Positions 27,001 to 36,414 of a DNA stretch of 64,000 nt are shown one piece after another. Position 1 is the stretch's first letter. Each line of letters starts with the position of its first letter. The stretch is from Nitrospira sp. UBA2082 (GTDB taxonomy: Bacteria > Nitrospirota > Nitrospiria > Nitrospirales > Nitrospiraceae). Under the pieces are notes generated by a model. That model saw only the letters and a list, made by a program, of their open reading frames with translations, was not told where the DNA came from and did no database searches. The stretch spans positions 74,093 through 138,092 of the forward strand of contig DCZO01000016.1 of NCBI GenBank assembly GCA_002331335.1, in the 5' to 3' direction. The position numbers and the translations under genes are program-made.

Positions 27001-27471
27001 ATGGGCGAAAAGCGAACGAGCGGTGGGATTGCGGCCGTGCTACCAATCGTCGTCGTGGGGCTCTCAATCTTGTGGGTGCTTATCCGCCCAGATTTGTGGG
27101 CATGGGCTTTGGGTTTCGCGGTTATCACGATCACCATGTTGACGCTGGCCCACAACGCGGGCATGAGGCAAGGGCGCGAAAGTGCGATGAGCGCGGAACC
27201 GATCCCGCAAGACAAGGAGAAGGCTGACGAGAAGACGATAGCCGAAGCTCGGCTTGGGGCGTTCGAAACGGCCTTGGCGGAGGCGGAGCTATTCGCCTAC
27301 GAACTAAAGCATGGCTTGGTCCCAGACGGAAACTCTGAGGACAACCCAGGATACGGACCAATGGACTTCAACGAGTGGCGAGAGTGGAAGCGGCGAGAGT
27401 TCGAGCGGACCGGGAATCTCTGGCACAATCATCCGGGCGGGTTGCCACCGAGAGAGGGCGATGCCGCATAA
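27001..27471 (+). CDS. Cassette 2: hypothetical membrane protein
   Basis: A 156-residue protein with two membrane helices close together (about residues 10-28 and 32-50) and a soluble C-terminal part that is acidic in the middle (EARLGAFETALAEAELFAYE) and ends with a Trp-rich stretch (FNEWREWKRREFERTG). No family is recognised. I chose the ATG at 27001, which begins with MGEKRTSGG just before helix 1; upstream codons in the same frame overlap the attC site. Its TAA stop lies within the core sequence GCATAAC, the usual arrangement in gene cassettes. A long leader of about 220 bases separates it from the cassette start. Confidence 0.65.
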   Translation: MGEKRTSGGIAAVLPIVVVGLSILWVLIRPDLWAWALGFAVITITMLTLAHNAGMRQGRESAMSAEPIPQDKEKADEKTIAEARLGAFETALAEAELFAYELKHGLVPDGNSEDNPGYGPMDFNEWREWKRREFERTGNLWHNHPGGLPPREGDAA

Positions 27472-27526
27472 CTGTAGGTCGAACGGACGGGCCGCCAGCG
27501 GACGACCGTTCACCATGACGTTAGAC
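27466..27526 (+). other. attC recombination site 2 (integron)
   Basis: GCATAAC (27466-27472) is the exact complement of GTTATGC, the core that opens cassette 2. The site ends with the core GTTAGAC (27520-27526). The arms GGTCGAACGG and CCGTTCACC pair with one extra unpaired C, and the 61-base length is that of a short attC. Confidence 0.85.
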
Positions 27527-27542
27527 CTGTAGGTCTGCCCAT

Positions 27543-28244
27543 ATGATCAAAGACGAAGAACCGATCCGAAGCTGGTCTGATCTAGCCAATCTTGTTGCGC
27601 AACAGTTTAAGAAGGGGTGGATTTACCGTGGCGTGCGGGATAGCAAATACGAACTCAGGCCAGGTATCGGAAGGGTAGGCGCTCGAAAGGATGCGCACGG
27701 CCAGGAGCTACCTTACAGCGTAGAAGAGGAGCGACGCCAACTACTACAATTCACGCGAGAAGCACGAGCGGAATTTGAGTGGGAACCAAGGACACCATTG
27801 GAGTGGATGATTCTGGGACAACATCACCGTCTTCCCACGCGACTCTTGGATTGGTCAGAGAGTCTTTTGGTGGCAGCGTTCTTTGCGGTTGAGGATCCTG
27901 TGCGCGAAGTGGCCATATACGGCGTCGAGGCGCCACCGGAACTGGATGACCTCTCCGTCGATCCTTTCGGTACCAGCTTCGGCGAAACGCCTCGCTTAAT
28001 CCGACCGCCCCACATCAGTCCCCGAATTACCGCACAAAAAGGAGTGCTCACGCTGCACAAAAAACCAGATCAATCATGGGAAATGGACGGAATACATCGT
28101 TGGAGGATCATCAAGGATGCGACCTTCACGCTGAAGGGAATATTGGATTTTTGCGGGATACACGCTGCGTCGCTGTTTCCAGACAGTGCGGACCGCCATA
28201 CTGAACACCTTGCTTGGCTTCACAAGTGGGGCAGGTTGAGTTAA
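27543..28244 (+). CDS. Cassette 3: FRG domain-containing protein
   Basis: This 233-residue protein carries the FRG domain, named for its F/Y-RG motif. It shows IYRGVRDSKYELRPGIGR near residue 28 and the second conserved block GQHHRLPTRLLDWSES near residue 99, followed by LVAAFFAVED. FRG proteins are common in mobile DNA and next to defence genes, but their activity is not settled. The gene begins 17 bases after the core GTTAGAC at 27520 and ends just before GCCTAAC at 28255, so it sits as the third cassette of the array. No partner gene is present. Confidence 0.85.
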   Translation: MIKDEEPIRSWSDLANLVAQQFKKGWIYRGVRDSKYELRPGIGRVGARKDAHGQELPYSVEEERRQLLQFTREARAEFEWEPRTPLEWMILGQHHRLPTRLLDWSESLLVAAFFAVEDPVREVAIYGVEAPPELDDLSVDPFGTSFGETPRLIRPPHISPRITAQKGVLTLHKKPDQSWEMDGIHRWRIIKDATFTLKGILDFCGIHAASLFPDSADRHTEHLAWLHKWGRLS

Positions 28245-28254
28245 TCATTGCGAT

Positions 28255-28594
28255 GCCTAACCCCGCGTTCGAGAGTGAGGAATAGATGGGGCTGGCTTTG
28301 CTATCTTGACTGATACCAACTATCCGACGAGCCTCCAGCACCATGGTCCATTGTCCTCGCGTGTATGCATCTGCCGTTGGTGAAGCTATAAGAGTCTGAC
28401 CTCTGCCCTTGACCTGGCCCGCCTTGTGAGAAGCGCCGGAAGTTGAAGGCGATCGGGCGCACGCTCGTTGCTCGATACGGTGTCAGAAAAGCTTGGCAAG
28501 GGAGTCGCAACACGGCAAGTGACCGTGAGCGTTGACAAGTATCCTGGTGCGCGCAAGAATGACAACCGGTGGCGTATTGAAAGGGGGGGACGAC
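28255..28594 (+). other. Half attC site 3 and gene-free stretch
   Basis: GCCTAAC at 28255-28261 followed by CCCGCGTTCGAGAG looks like the left half of an attC. No complementary right half or GTTRRRY core follows within 200 bases, so the array appears truncated here. I recognise no gene between about 28290 and 28594. Confidence 0.5.
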
Positions 28595-28822
28595 ATGGCC
28601 AATTTGTCCGAAGTGATCAAAGGCGCGATGAGCTTGGATATTCGAGACCGAGCCGTCCTGGCTGAGAAGCTTCTGGCGAGCTTGGAAGAGGTGAGCGAAG
28701 ATGAGGCAGATCGCCTGTGGGCGGAAGAATCGCAACGACGCTTAGACCAGTATCACGCAGGGAAGGCTCAAGCGGTTTCGGTAGATGATGTTCATGCGAA
28801 GGTGAATAGACTCTTGCGATGA
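28595..28822 (+). CDS. Addiction module antitoxin, RelB-like (TIGR02574 type)
   Basis: A 75-residue protein of the addiction-module component family: a helical N-terminus (LSEVIKGAMSLDIRDRAVLA), the family stretch AEKLLASLEE, then an acidic helix with LWAEESQRRLDQYHAGKAQA and a C-terminal VDDVHAKVNRLLR. It would bind and silence the ParE/RelE-type toxin encoded next, and repress its own operon. The ATG at 28595 follows a purine-rich AAGGGGGGG. Its last codons overlap the toxin start by four bases (ATGA). Confidence 0.85.
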   Translation: MANLSEVIKGAMSLDIRDRAVLAEKLLASLEEVSEDEADRLWAEESQRRLDQYHAGKAQAVSVDDVHAKVNRLLR

Positions 28823-29118
28823 CGCGGCTTCGATATCATGAAGCGGCGGAAGAGGAATTACTGCACGAAATCGGCTACCTTGAGTTCCAGGCCCAAGGGT
28901 TGGGCCGAAGATTCTTTGCTGAGATTCGACGGGCTGAAGACCGCATTGCACAATTCCCTCAATCGGCTCAAGAAATCCGCCCCGGCATCAGGAAGTGCAT
29001 TCTCAGGGCCTTTCAGTATGCACTCATTTATGCGATCGAACGGGATGGCGTCTTGATTTTGGCAGTGGCGCACCATCGTCGGCGTCCCGGCTATTGGGCT
29101 GGTCGTATAACTGGATAG
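28819..29118 (+). CDS. ParE/RelE-family toxin
   Basis: This 99-residue basic protein has the RelE/ParE fold pattern: an N-terminal strand and helix (RLRYHEAAEEELLHEIGYLE), a basic middle (GRRFFAEIRRAEDRIAQFP), and C-terminal strands (FQYALIYAIERDGVLILAV and AHHRRRPGYW). The YxxHxRRxPxYW end is typical of ParE-like toxins paired with RelB-type antitoxins of this class. It is either a gyrase poison or a ribosome-dependent RNase; the sequence alone does not decide. It closes the accessory region; the next gene is ispH. Confidence 0.87.
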   Translation: MTRLRYHEAAEEELLHEIGYLEFQAQGLGRRFFAEIRRAEDRIAQFPQSAQEIRPGIRKCILRAFQYALIYAIERDGVLILAVAHHRRRPGYWAGRITG

Positions 29119-29273
29119 GAAATAACAAATACTCCGAAAGCATTAGGAGCAGCAAGGCGTCATGTGCGGCGGCGGCGGCAATTCGGTTGACGGGACCTGC
29201 TCTTCTAACGTATCGTGAACGGACTGTAGACCAGACGATTGTGTAGAGCCTGACCGGAGGAGCTACGACGACT

Positions 29274-30236
29274 ATGAAAATCTATCTCGCCAATCCCCGT
29301 GGGTTTTGCGCCGGCGTCGATCGGGCGATCGACATCGTGGATCTGTCTCTCAAGAAGTACGGTGCGCCGATCTATGTGCGTCACGAGATCGTCCATAGCC
29401 GCCATGTCGTGAATTCGCTCCGGCAAAAAGGGGCGGTGTTCGTGGAAGAGCTGAACGAAGTACCGGAAGGATCGGTTGTCATTTTCAGCGCGCACGGAGT
29501 AGCGAAGTCGGTGTGGGAAGAGGCGAACCGCCGTCGGCTGCATGTGATCGACGCAACCTGTCCGCTGGTGATCAAGGTCCACAATGAAGTCAACCGCGAC
29601 TATACCCAGGGATACGATCTGATCCTGATCGGCCACGCAGGCCACCCGGAAGTGATCGGGACGCTGGGGCAGATTCCCGACAAGTTCCATCTGGTGTCTT
29701 CGGTCGAAGATGTTGAAAAGCTCCAAGTAGAAAGTACTGTCAACCTCTCCTATGTGACACAGACGACGCTGAGTGTGGATGAATGCCGGGATATCGTCGG
29801 CGCGCTGCACCGGCGGTTCCCGAACATCAAAGGCCCGCATCAGGAAGATATCTGCTATGCAACCCAGAATCGGCAAAATGCCGTGAAGGAGTTGTCGCGC
29901 TTGGTCGACGTGATTCTCGTCATCGGGTCTCCGAACAGCTCCAACTCTAACCGGCTGCGCGAGCTGGGCGAACAGTGCGGCATTCCTTCCTATCTCATCG
30001 ATTCGGCCAACGACATCAACCCGGCGTGGCTGCAAGGGGCCAAAGCAGTCGGCATCGCAGCCGGCGCATCGGCTCCGGAGGTCCTGGTCACGGAAGTCGT
30101 TGCGTTCCTGCGAGCCTCCGGCCCGTCGGAGCTGGAAGAGCTCACCGTGATCGAAGAAGATGTCGAATTTCTCTTGCCGAAGGAGTTGGTTCAGATTGAG
30201 TCCACGGGAAAGTCTGCGGCCAGCGTCGCCGGGTAA
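29274..30236 (+). CDS. ispH: 4-hydroxy-3-methylbut-2-enyl diphosphate reductase
   Basis: This 320-residue iron-sulphur enzyme performs the last step of the MEP pathway, forming isopentenyl and dimethylallyl diphosphate. The three cluster cysteines are in NPRGFCAGVDRAI, DATCPLVIKVHN and DICYATQNRQ. The conserved HGVAKSV, GHAGHPEVIG and GSPNSSNSNRL segments are intact. An AGGAG lies before the ATG at 29274. Its presence with dxs and ispG in the same window indicates an MEP route that supplies hopanoids and quinone tails. Confidence 0.95.
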   Translation: MKIYLANPRGFCAGVDRAIDIVDLSLKKYGAPIYVRHEIVHSRHVVNSLRQKGAVFVEELNEVPEGSVVIFSAHGVAKSVWEEANRRRLHVIDATCPLVIKVHNEVNRDYTQGYDLILIGHAGHPEVIGTLGQIPDKFHLVSSVEDVEKLQVESTVNLSYVTQTTLSVDECRDIVGALHRRFPNIKGPHQEDICYATQNRQNAVKELSRLVDVILVIGSPNSSNSNRLRELGEQCGIPSYLIDSANDINPAWLQGAKAVGIAAGASAPEVLVTEVVAFLRASGPSELEELTVIEEDVEFLLPKELVQIESTGKSAASVAG

Positions 30237-30402
30237 GTTGTTCTACAGCACTTTCTTGAATATTCCCTACATCTTGTAGGGCGTAGATTGCCACTCCCCC
30301 ACCTGCTGTATTTTCTTTTGCTTTCTCTGAACTGGCTGTGCTAGAAGGGCACACCAATTTTTCAGCTTCTCACGATCATTGACGAGTCGAACAGGTGATC
30401 TG

Positions 30403-33400
30403 ATGTATTTGAAATCGTTGGACATGTTGGGATTTAAGTCATTTGCGGAAGCTAAAATCAGCTTTCCGGAGGGGGTGACGGCGATCGTCGGCCCCAATGG
30501 AAGCGGGAAGAGCAATGTGGTGGATGCCATCCTGTGGGTACTGGGAGAGCAGAGCACCAAGACGCTCAGAAGCGAGAAGATGGAGGACGTCATTTTTAAC
30601 GGCACGGAGTTGCGCAAGCCGTTGGGAATGGCGGAGGTCTCGCTGACCATCGGCGGGTTGGATCAAGCGGCGATGAAACTGGAAGGCGGGACGGGGCTTC
30701 CCGGTCAGTTAACCGAATTCCAGGAATTGATGATTACTCGACGGCTCTACAGGAATGGAGAGAGCGAGTACCTGGTTAATAAGACCGCATGCCGACTCAA
30801 GGACATTCGGAGCTTGCTGCTCGACACTCGAGCGGGAAGCAAGGGCCATACGGTGATTGCCCAGGGCCAAATCGACCAGATTCTGAATGCGTCGCCTCAA
30901 GATAGGCGTGAGCTCATCGAGGAAACCGCCGGAATTATCCGGTACAAGAAGCAGAAAGCCGAAGCACTGCGAAAACTTGAAGCGACCCAGCAAAATCTGC
31001 TCCGTGTCCGCGATATCATCGCGGAAGTAAAAAAACAGCTCAATTCGCTGGAGCGGCAGGCGCGACAGGCGCGGACCTACCAGACCTTGCAGCAGGAGGC
31101 GCGTGGTTTGGAAGTGGAGCTGCTGACTCGCGAATTCCGGACGTTGCGGGCTGGTTTGGCGGAGGCCGAAGCGGAAATCGCGGCCTTGGACGCCAAGGAA
31201 GCCTCGACAGCGGCGGACCAGGCTCGCGTGGTCGCGGGGCTGGAGGAAGCCCGGCTTCAGTCGATTGCAACCAATGAGGTCATCGGGCAAACGCGAGAAC
31301 GTCTGTCCGGCATCGAACATCAGCAGGCACAGGCGCTGACGGCGGCTGAAGTAGCCAGGAATCGAGCCCAACTGTTCGAGCAGCAACAGCAGCAAGAAGC
31401 CGGCGAATTGGAAGAGTTGACGCGCGCCCAGGGTGAGCTGGAGGGCTCGCTGGCGTCGATCGAGGGCTCGCTGGCGGCGATTGAGCAGGAACTGGCGGAG
31501 CGCGAGTCCGTGTTTGCCGAGTTGGATCGGGAGATGGCCCGCTTGCTGGAGCAGCGGGCGGTGGCGGTGACGGAAGAAGAGCATGGCCGGCAGGATATTC
31601 TTCAAATAGCGGTGCAGTTGGCGAATACGGAACAGGCCCTTGTCCAGCTAGGCGTCCGGATGAGTGAGGTAGTCGATCGTGAGGCGTGGCTGATCGCGGA
31701 TCAGGCGGAGACTCAGTCTCAGCGAGCGGCAGCGGTTATGCGGCACGAGGCACTTCGGCTGGAATATGGAGAGGCGGGGCGCCTCGTGGCGAGTCTGCGG
31801 ACACAACAGGACGTGGTGCAGGGTGAATTGTCCAGGGTGGCCGATGAACTGCGTGCATTGGATCAGACAATTCTTCACCGATCCGAGGAGTTAGCCGCGG
31901 TCGATTCCCGCTTGCAGGCGTTGCAAGGGTTGGTGCGGGAGGAAATGGGATATGGGCGCGCTGGCAGTGATGAAGCCACGGCATTGAAATCCTGTGGCGG
32001 GGTGCAAGATGCCATTGCTGAGTGGCTGGTGATTCCTCCTGGGTTGGACCGAGCCGTGGAAGCATTTCTGGGTGAGCGGGTGCATGGCTGGGTGGTTGAT
32101 GAGCCGGCGGTCGCGCAGCGGGCCATCGGCTTTCTACGGGAGAAGTCGTTGGGACGGGGGACGTTCATCCCGCAACGTGTGCGATGGGAGCCTGCCGGTC
32201 CTCAGTCATCGTCTTGGTGGGAGGCGATTGCGGGAACACCCGGTGTGTTGGGCCGCGCGGTGGATCTCATTCACACGGATGCCGAGCGGGCCGCGGCTCG
32301 GGACAGTCTCTTTGATCGAGTGGTGTTTGTCGAGTCGCTGGACCAAGCAGTGCGTCTCTGGGAGCAACAGGCCTGGTCCGGACAGCAGGGGCCGATTCTT
32401 GTCACGCGCTCGGGCGAGATCATGGATGCGTCCGGGGTGATCAGTGGCGGACAAACGCGCGAGGGACTGGGATTGCTGGAGCGGCGGCGGGAAGTCGTTG
32501 AGCTGGAGCAGACCCGTACGAATGTTACCGCGGCACTTGACCAGGAGAAACAGCATCGGCTTGCATTGCAGGCTGTGGCGGAAGAACTGGCGGCGCAGGC
32601 CAGAGAGGTGGCCGACAACCTGCGCCACACCGAAATGCAGGATTTGTCGCTGAGGAAAGATGAAGAAACCTTGCGGCAGGTGGTGGGCGATCTGGATCTG
32701 AAGCTCGCGGGAATCAAGACGGATATCAGCAAGGGGGCGGTTGACCGAGAACGCTATGAACGGGAGACCAGTACGGCTGAGGCGCAGCGTCGTCAATGGA
32801 TCGAGGAGAAGGCGAGCCGGGAGGCGGGGCTGATCCAGGTTCGTGAGCGGGTTGCCGAGATTGACCGTGAGGGGCGGGCATTCCAAGAGCGTGTGACTGA
32901 AGCGCGGTTGCTGTCCGAAGGGCAGCGGGCCAAGCGAGGGCATGAGCAGGCCAATCAGGCGCGTGTCAAGCAGCAACAGGTTGAGGCGGAGCAGAGACGG
33001 CAGTCACTGGCCGACCATCTGGAAGGACTGGGGCAGGTTATTCGGGAAAGCCGGGAAGAACAGGCTAGGCAAGAAACGGCATGTCGGGAACTGGGGGCGG
33101 CCGCGATGCAGCTCAAGGCGGAGCTCGTGGCCACGCAGGAGCGGCAGACGCAGGAACTCGCAGCATGCCAGGGACTGGAGACGAGTATGGATGAGCTCCG
33201 GCGGGTCATGTCGGCGGTGCGCGACGCACGGATGGCGATCGAAGTACGGCGGGCGGAGTTGCGCACGCAGCTGGGGACAGTGGAAAGCACCTTGTTGGGG
33301 ACCTATCAATTGGATCTTGCCGCGCTCGCCGCCGAACAGTCGTCGCCGATCGAAGGGCAGCATTCTGAGGGGGCCGAGGTGGCTGTCAATCCATTGAGCC

Positions 33401-34092
33401 TCACCTCGAATGAAGAGTTGAAGGCACAACTCCAAAAACTGCGCGAGCGGCTGGACCGTATGGGCCCCATCAATCTGGCCGCGATCGGTGAGCACCAGGA
33501 ACTCGAACAGCGCTACAGCTTCCTGTCAACTCAGGAGCAGGATCTCTCCAACTCAATGGCGTCGCTCAGGGAGATTATCCAGCGGATCAACCGGACAACG
33601 AAGGATATGTTTGCGGCTACCTTCATAGAGCTTCAGGAGAAGTTCGGGGAGGTCTTCGGCAAATTTTTCCCCGGCGGTCGGGCGGAGTTACAGCTTGTCG
33701 AGGAGCCACCTGCTGAAAACGGGGACGGCTCGGGACATCAAGAACCCGGCATCGACATCGTGGCGCAACCGCCTGGCAAGCGTCTGAAAAGTATTACCAT
33801 GCTGTCCGGTGGAGAGAAGACCCTTACAGCAATGGCCCTGCTGTTTGCCAGTTTCCTCATCCGGCCGACTCCGTTTTGTCTGCTGGACGAAATCGATGCG
33901 CCGCTGGACGAGGAAAATATTGGCCGGTTCACCGACGTCTTGCGGGACTTGGCGCAGAACGCGCAGTTCTTGGTCATTACCCACAACAAGCGGACGATGG
34001 GGATTGCCGACTCGCTATTCGGTGTGACGATGGAAGAACCCGGGGTGTCTAAGCTTGTATCGGTGAGGCTGGGCGATCTCCAACCGGCCTAA
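30403..34092 (+). CDS. smc: Chromosome segregation ATPase SMC
   Basis: A 1229-residue protein with the full SMC layout: an N-terminal head with Walker A GPNGSGKSN near residue 32, a long coiled coil to about residue 510, a hinge domain near 510-690 (containing GVQDAIAEWLVIPPGL and GEIMDASGVISGG), a returning coiled coil, and a C-terminal head with signature LSGGEKTLTAMALLFA and Walker B PFCLLDEIDAPLD. SMC forms a ring with ScpA and ScpB and organises the chromosome. I chose ATG 30403 (MYLKSLDMLGFKSF), the usual start; a TTG 24 bases earlier is in frame. Confidence 0.95.
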   Translation: MYLKSLDMLGFKSFAEAKISFPEGVTAIVGPNGSGKSNVVDAILWVLGEQSTKTLRSEKMEDVIFNGTELRKPLGMAEVSLTIGGLDQAAMKLEGGTGLPGQLTEFQELMITRRLYRNGESEYLVNKTACRLKDIRSLLLDTRAGSKGHTVIAQGQIDQILNASPQDRRELIEETAGIIRYKKQKAEALRKLEATQQNLLRVRDIIAEVKKQLNSLERQARQARTYQTLQQEARGLEVELLTREFRTLRAGLAEAEAEIAALDAKEASTAADQARVVAGLEEARLQSIATNEVIGQTRERLSGIEHQQAQALTAAEVARNRAQLFEQQQQQEAGELEELTRAQGELEGSLASIEGSLAAIEQELAERESVFAELDREMARLLEQRAVAVTEEEHGRQDILQIAVQLANTEQALVQLGVRMSEVVDREAWLIADQAETQSQRAAAVMRHEALRLEYGEAGRLVASLRTQQDVVQGELSRVADELRALDQTILHRSEELAAVDSRLQALQGLVREEMGYGRAGSDEATALKSCGGVQDAIAEWLVIPPGLDRAVEAFLGERVHGWVVDEPAVAQRAIGFLREKSLGRGTFIPQRVRWEPAGPQSSSWWEAIAGTPGVLGRAVDLIHTDAERAAARDSLFDRVVFVESLDQAVRLWEQQAWSGQQGPILVTRSGEIMDASGVISGGQTREGLGLLERRREVVELEQTRTNVTAALDQEKQHRLALQAVAEELAAQAREVADNLRHTEMQDLSLRKDEETLRQVVGDLDLKLAGIKTDISKGAVDRERYERETSTAEAQRRQWIEEKASREAGLIQVRERVAEIDREGRAFQERVTEARLLSEGQRAKRGHEQANQARVKQQQVEAEQRRQSLADHLEGLGQVIRESREEQARQETACRELGAAAMQLKAELVATQERQTQELAACQGLETSMDELRRVMSAVRDARMAIEVRRAELRTQLGTVESTLLGTYQLDLAALAAEQSSPIEGQHSEGAEVAVNPLSLTSNEELKAQLQKLRERLDRMGPINLAAIGEHQELEQRYSFLSTQEQDLSNSMASLREIIQRINRTTKDMFAATFIELQEKFGEVFGKFFPGGRAELQLVEEPPAENGDGSGHQEPGIDIVAQPPGKRLKSITMLSGGEKTLTAMALLFASFLIRPTPFCLLDEIDAPLDEENIGRFTDVLRDLAQNAQFLVITHNKRTMGIADSLFGVTMEEPGVSKLVSVRLGDLQPA

Positions 34093-34239
34093 TATTTTCC
34101 AAAAACACGAATAGTTTAGAGGACTTCCCCGCGCAATTGCTTGACTCCCTCTAGAACGTCTGTTATAAGCCCTCAATCTTGCGGGGTGGAGTGTGCCCCC
34201 AAGGGCTTTCTGCTGAAATTGCTCGCGCAGGAACAATTC

Positions 34240-36414
34240 ATGAACCTGATCCGAACGTTACTCAACCGGTTGTCGGAGAGCTTTCTCTCGACCGGTCCGG
34301 AAAAATTCAGCCCTGCCGCTGACTATACTCCGGCCTCGCCGCTTCGGCTTGTGTCGGACAAACCGGTGGGGTTGCCTTCTCTGGATCCGGCCAGCCGGCG
34401 CCCTGCCGGCCATGCAGTCAGCCAGCCCGATTCGATCGATGATGCAATCAGGCGGAGCCAAGCCTGGTTCTTGGGCCAACAACATGCCGAGGGCTACTGG
34501 GTGGCGGAGCTCGAGGCGGACACGACATTGACGTCCGAATATGTGATGCTCCGGCGGTTTCTCGATCGCATAGATCTGGACCGTCAGGAGCAGGCCGTTC
34601 GCTATTTGAAAACGATGCAGTTGCCGGACGGCGGGTGGCCGATTTATTACGGCGGTCCGGCGGAAATCAGCGCGTCCGTGAAGGCCTATTTCGCGCTCAA
34701 GCTCAGTGGGATATCGGCGGACGAACCGTTCATGGTCCGGGCGAAAGAACGGATTCTGTCAATGGGCGGGGTCGTGCAAGCCAACGTGTTCACCAAGATC
34801 GCGCTGGCACTGTTTGATCAGTACGACTGGGAAGGTATTCCCCACATGCCCGTCGAGATCATGCTGCTGCCGAAGCGGTTCTATTTCAGCATCTACGCCA
34901 TTTCCTATTGGTCGCGTGCCGTCTTGATTCCGCTGCTGATCATCTTCGCGCATCGGCCGGTATGCCGAATCCCCATCGAACAAGGGATCGACGAACTCTA
35001 TCTCGAGCCCCGCGCGCAGATCCGCTATTGGAAGTACCCGCCGTTTAACAAGGACCAGGCGTGGTTTACGCCGCACAATCTGTTCGTCGTGCTCGACGCG
35101 CTGTTGAAGATCTATGACTACATGCCCATGCGGGTGTTGCGTGAGAAAGCGTTGCACAAAGCGACCACCTGGATGCTGGAACATATTAAAGGATCGGGCG
35201 GGCTTGGTGCGATCTATCCGGCGATGGCGAACTCCATCATGGCGCTTCAGTGTCTGGGTTATGATGCGGATGATCCGCTGGTCGTGAAGGCGCTGCAAGA
35301 GATCGAGGATCTGGAAGTCTACGACACTGTGCAACTTGAGGGGCGGCGTGTCCCCACGCTCCATTTGCAGCCCTGTTTCTCTCCAATTTGGGATACGGCA
35401 TTGCTCGTCAATGCGCTGATCGAGGCAGGGGTGCCCCAGGACCATCAGGCCTTGCAGAAGGCGGGGGCGTATCTCATCTCCCGGCAAACCAAGACCGTGG
35501 GTGACTGGATCTTCTCTTCCCCAAAAGCTCAACCGGGCGGATGGTATTTCCAGTTTGAGAACGAACTGTATCCGGATGTGGACGATTCCGCCGTCGTGCT
35601 CATGGCGCTGTCAAAACTCAAACTGCCTCAGAAAGCCGAGCAACAGGAATCGATCCGCCGCGGCATGGAGTGGGTCATGGCCATGCAGGGATCCGACGGG
35701 GGCTGGGGCGCCTACGACAAGGACAACAACCGGGTCGTCTTCAACTATATCCCCTTCGCCGACCATCATGCCTTGCTCGATCCCAGTACGTCCGACCTGG
35801 CTGGGCGATGTCTGGAGATGTTGGCGGCCCTGGGGTACGACCGCACGCATCCCGCCGTGGCGCCGGCGCTGGCATTTCTCAAGAAGGAACAAGAACAGGA
35901 TGGAAGCTGGTATGGCCGGTGGGGGGTCAACTACATCTATGGGACATGGTCGGTTCTGGCCGGTCTTCGTGCGATTGGTGAAGACGTCTCAGCGCCCTAC
36001 ATTCGCCGGGCCGTTTCGTGGCTCGAATCGAAACAGAATCCAGACGGCGGCTGGGGCGAATCCTGCCTGTCCTATGCCGAAGCCGAGCACAGCGGCAAAG
36101 GGGACAGCACACCGTCGCAAACCGCGTGGGCGTTGATGGCGTTGATGTCCGCCGGCGTGACGGACTCATTCAGTGTCGCGCGCGGCGTGCAGTATCTGTT
36201 GCGCCAGCAAATGAAGGATGGGGCGTGGGAGGAAATTCGCCATACCGGCACAGGATTCCCCCGTGTGTTCTACCTCCGGTATCACTGGTATTGCCAGTAT
36301 TTCCCGCTGTGGGCTCTTGCCATGTATCGCAATCTCCGCTCACGTGGAAAAATGCGGGCGGATGAGTTGCGCCACCACATCCAAGCGGACGGGTCTTTCC
36401 GGGCTGAGCGTTGA
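34240..36414 (+). CDS. shc: Squalene-hopene cyclase
   Basis: A 724-residue enzyme that cyclises squalene to hopene or hopanol at the inner membrane. The catalytic DVDD motif is at residues 446-449 (in YPDVDDSAV), and several QW-type repeats are visible, including QLPDGGWPIYYGG, QGSDGGWGAYD and QNPDGGWGESC. The start at 34240 (MNLIRTLLNRLSES) follows CAGGAA; an in-frame start further upstream is possible but lacks a site. The length is slightly above the usual 630-700 because of an N-terminal extension. The downstream hpnG overlaps by four bases. HpnH, which extends the product, is encoded 11 kb downstream. Confidence 0.95.
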   Translation: MNLIRTLLNRLSESFLSTGPEKFSPAADYTPASPLRLVSDKPVGLPSLDPASRRPAGHAVSQPDSIDDAIRRSQAWFLGQQHAEGYWVAELEADTTLTSEYVMLRRFLDRIDLDRQEQAVRYLKTMQLPDGGWPIYYGGPAEISASVKAYFALKLSGISADEPFMVRAKERILSMGGVVQANVFTKIALALFDQYDWEGIPHMPVEIMLLPKRFYFSIYAISYWSRAVLIPLLIIFAHRPVCRIPIEQGIDELYLEPRAQIRYWKYPPFNKDQAWFTPHNLFVVLDALLKIYDYMPMRVLREKALHKATTWMLEHIKGSGGLGAIYPAMANSIMALQCLGYDADDPLVVKALQEIEDLEVYDTVQLEGRRVPTLHLQPCFSPIWDTALLVNALIEAGVPQDHQALQKAGAYLISRQTKTVGDWIFSSPKAQPGGWYFQFENELYPDVDDSAVVLMALSKLKLPQKAEQQESIRRGMEWVMAMQGSDGGWGAYDKDNNRVVFNYIPFADHHALLDPSTSDLAGRCLEMLAALGYDRTHPAVAPALAFLKKEQEQDGSWYGRWGVNYIYGTWSVLAGLRAIGEDVSAPYIRRAVSWLESKQNPDGGWGESCLSYAEAEHSGKGDSTPSQTAWALMALMSAGVTDSFSVARGVQYLLRQQMKDGAWEEIRHTGTGFPRVFYLRYHWYCQYFPLWALAMYRNLRSRGKMRADELRHHIQADGSFRAER

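Noticed and set aside
30246..30290. Terminator after ispH (CCCTACA/TGTAGGG hairpin near 30265)
   Set aside because: The stem is short and no T-run follows.
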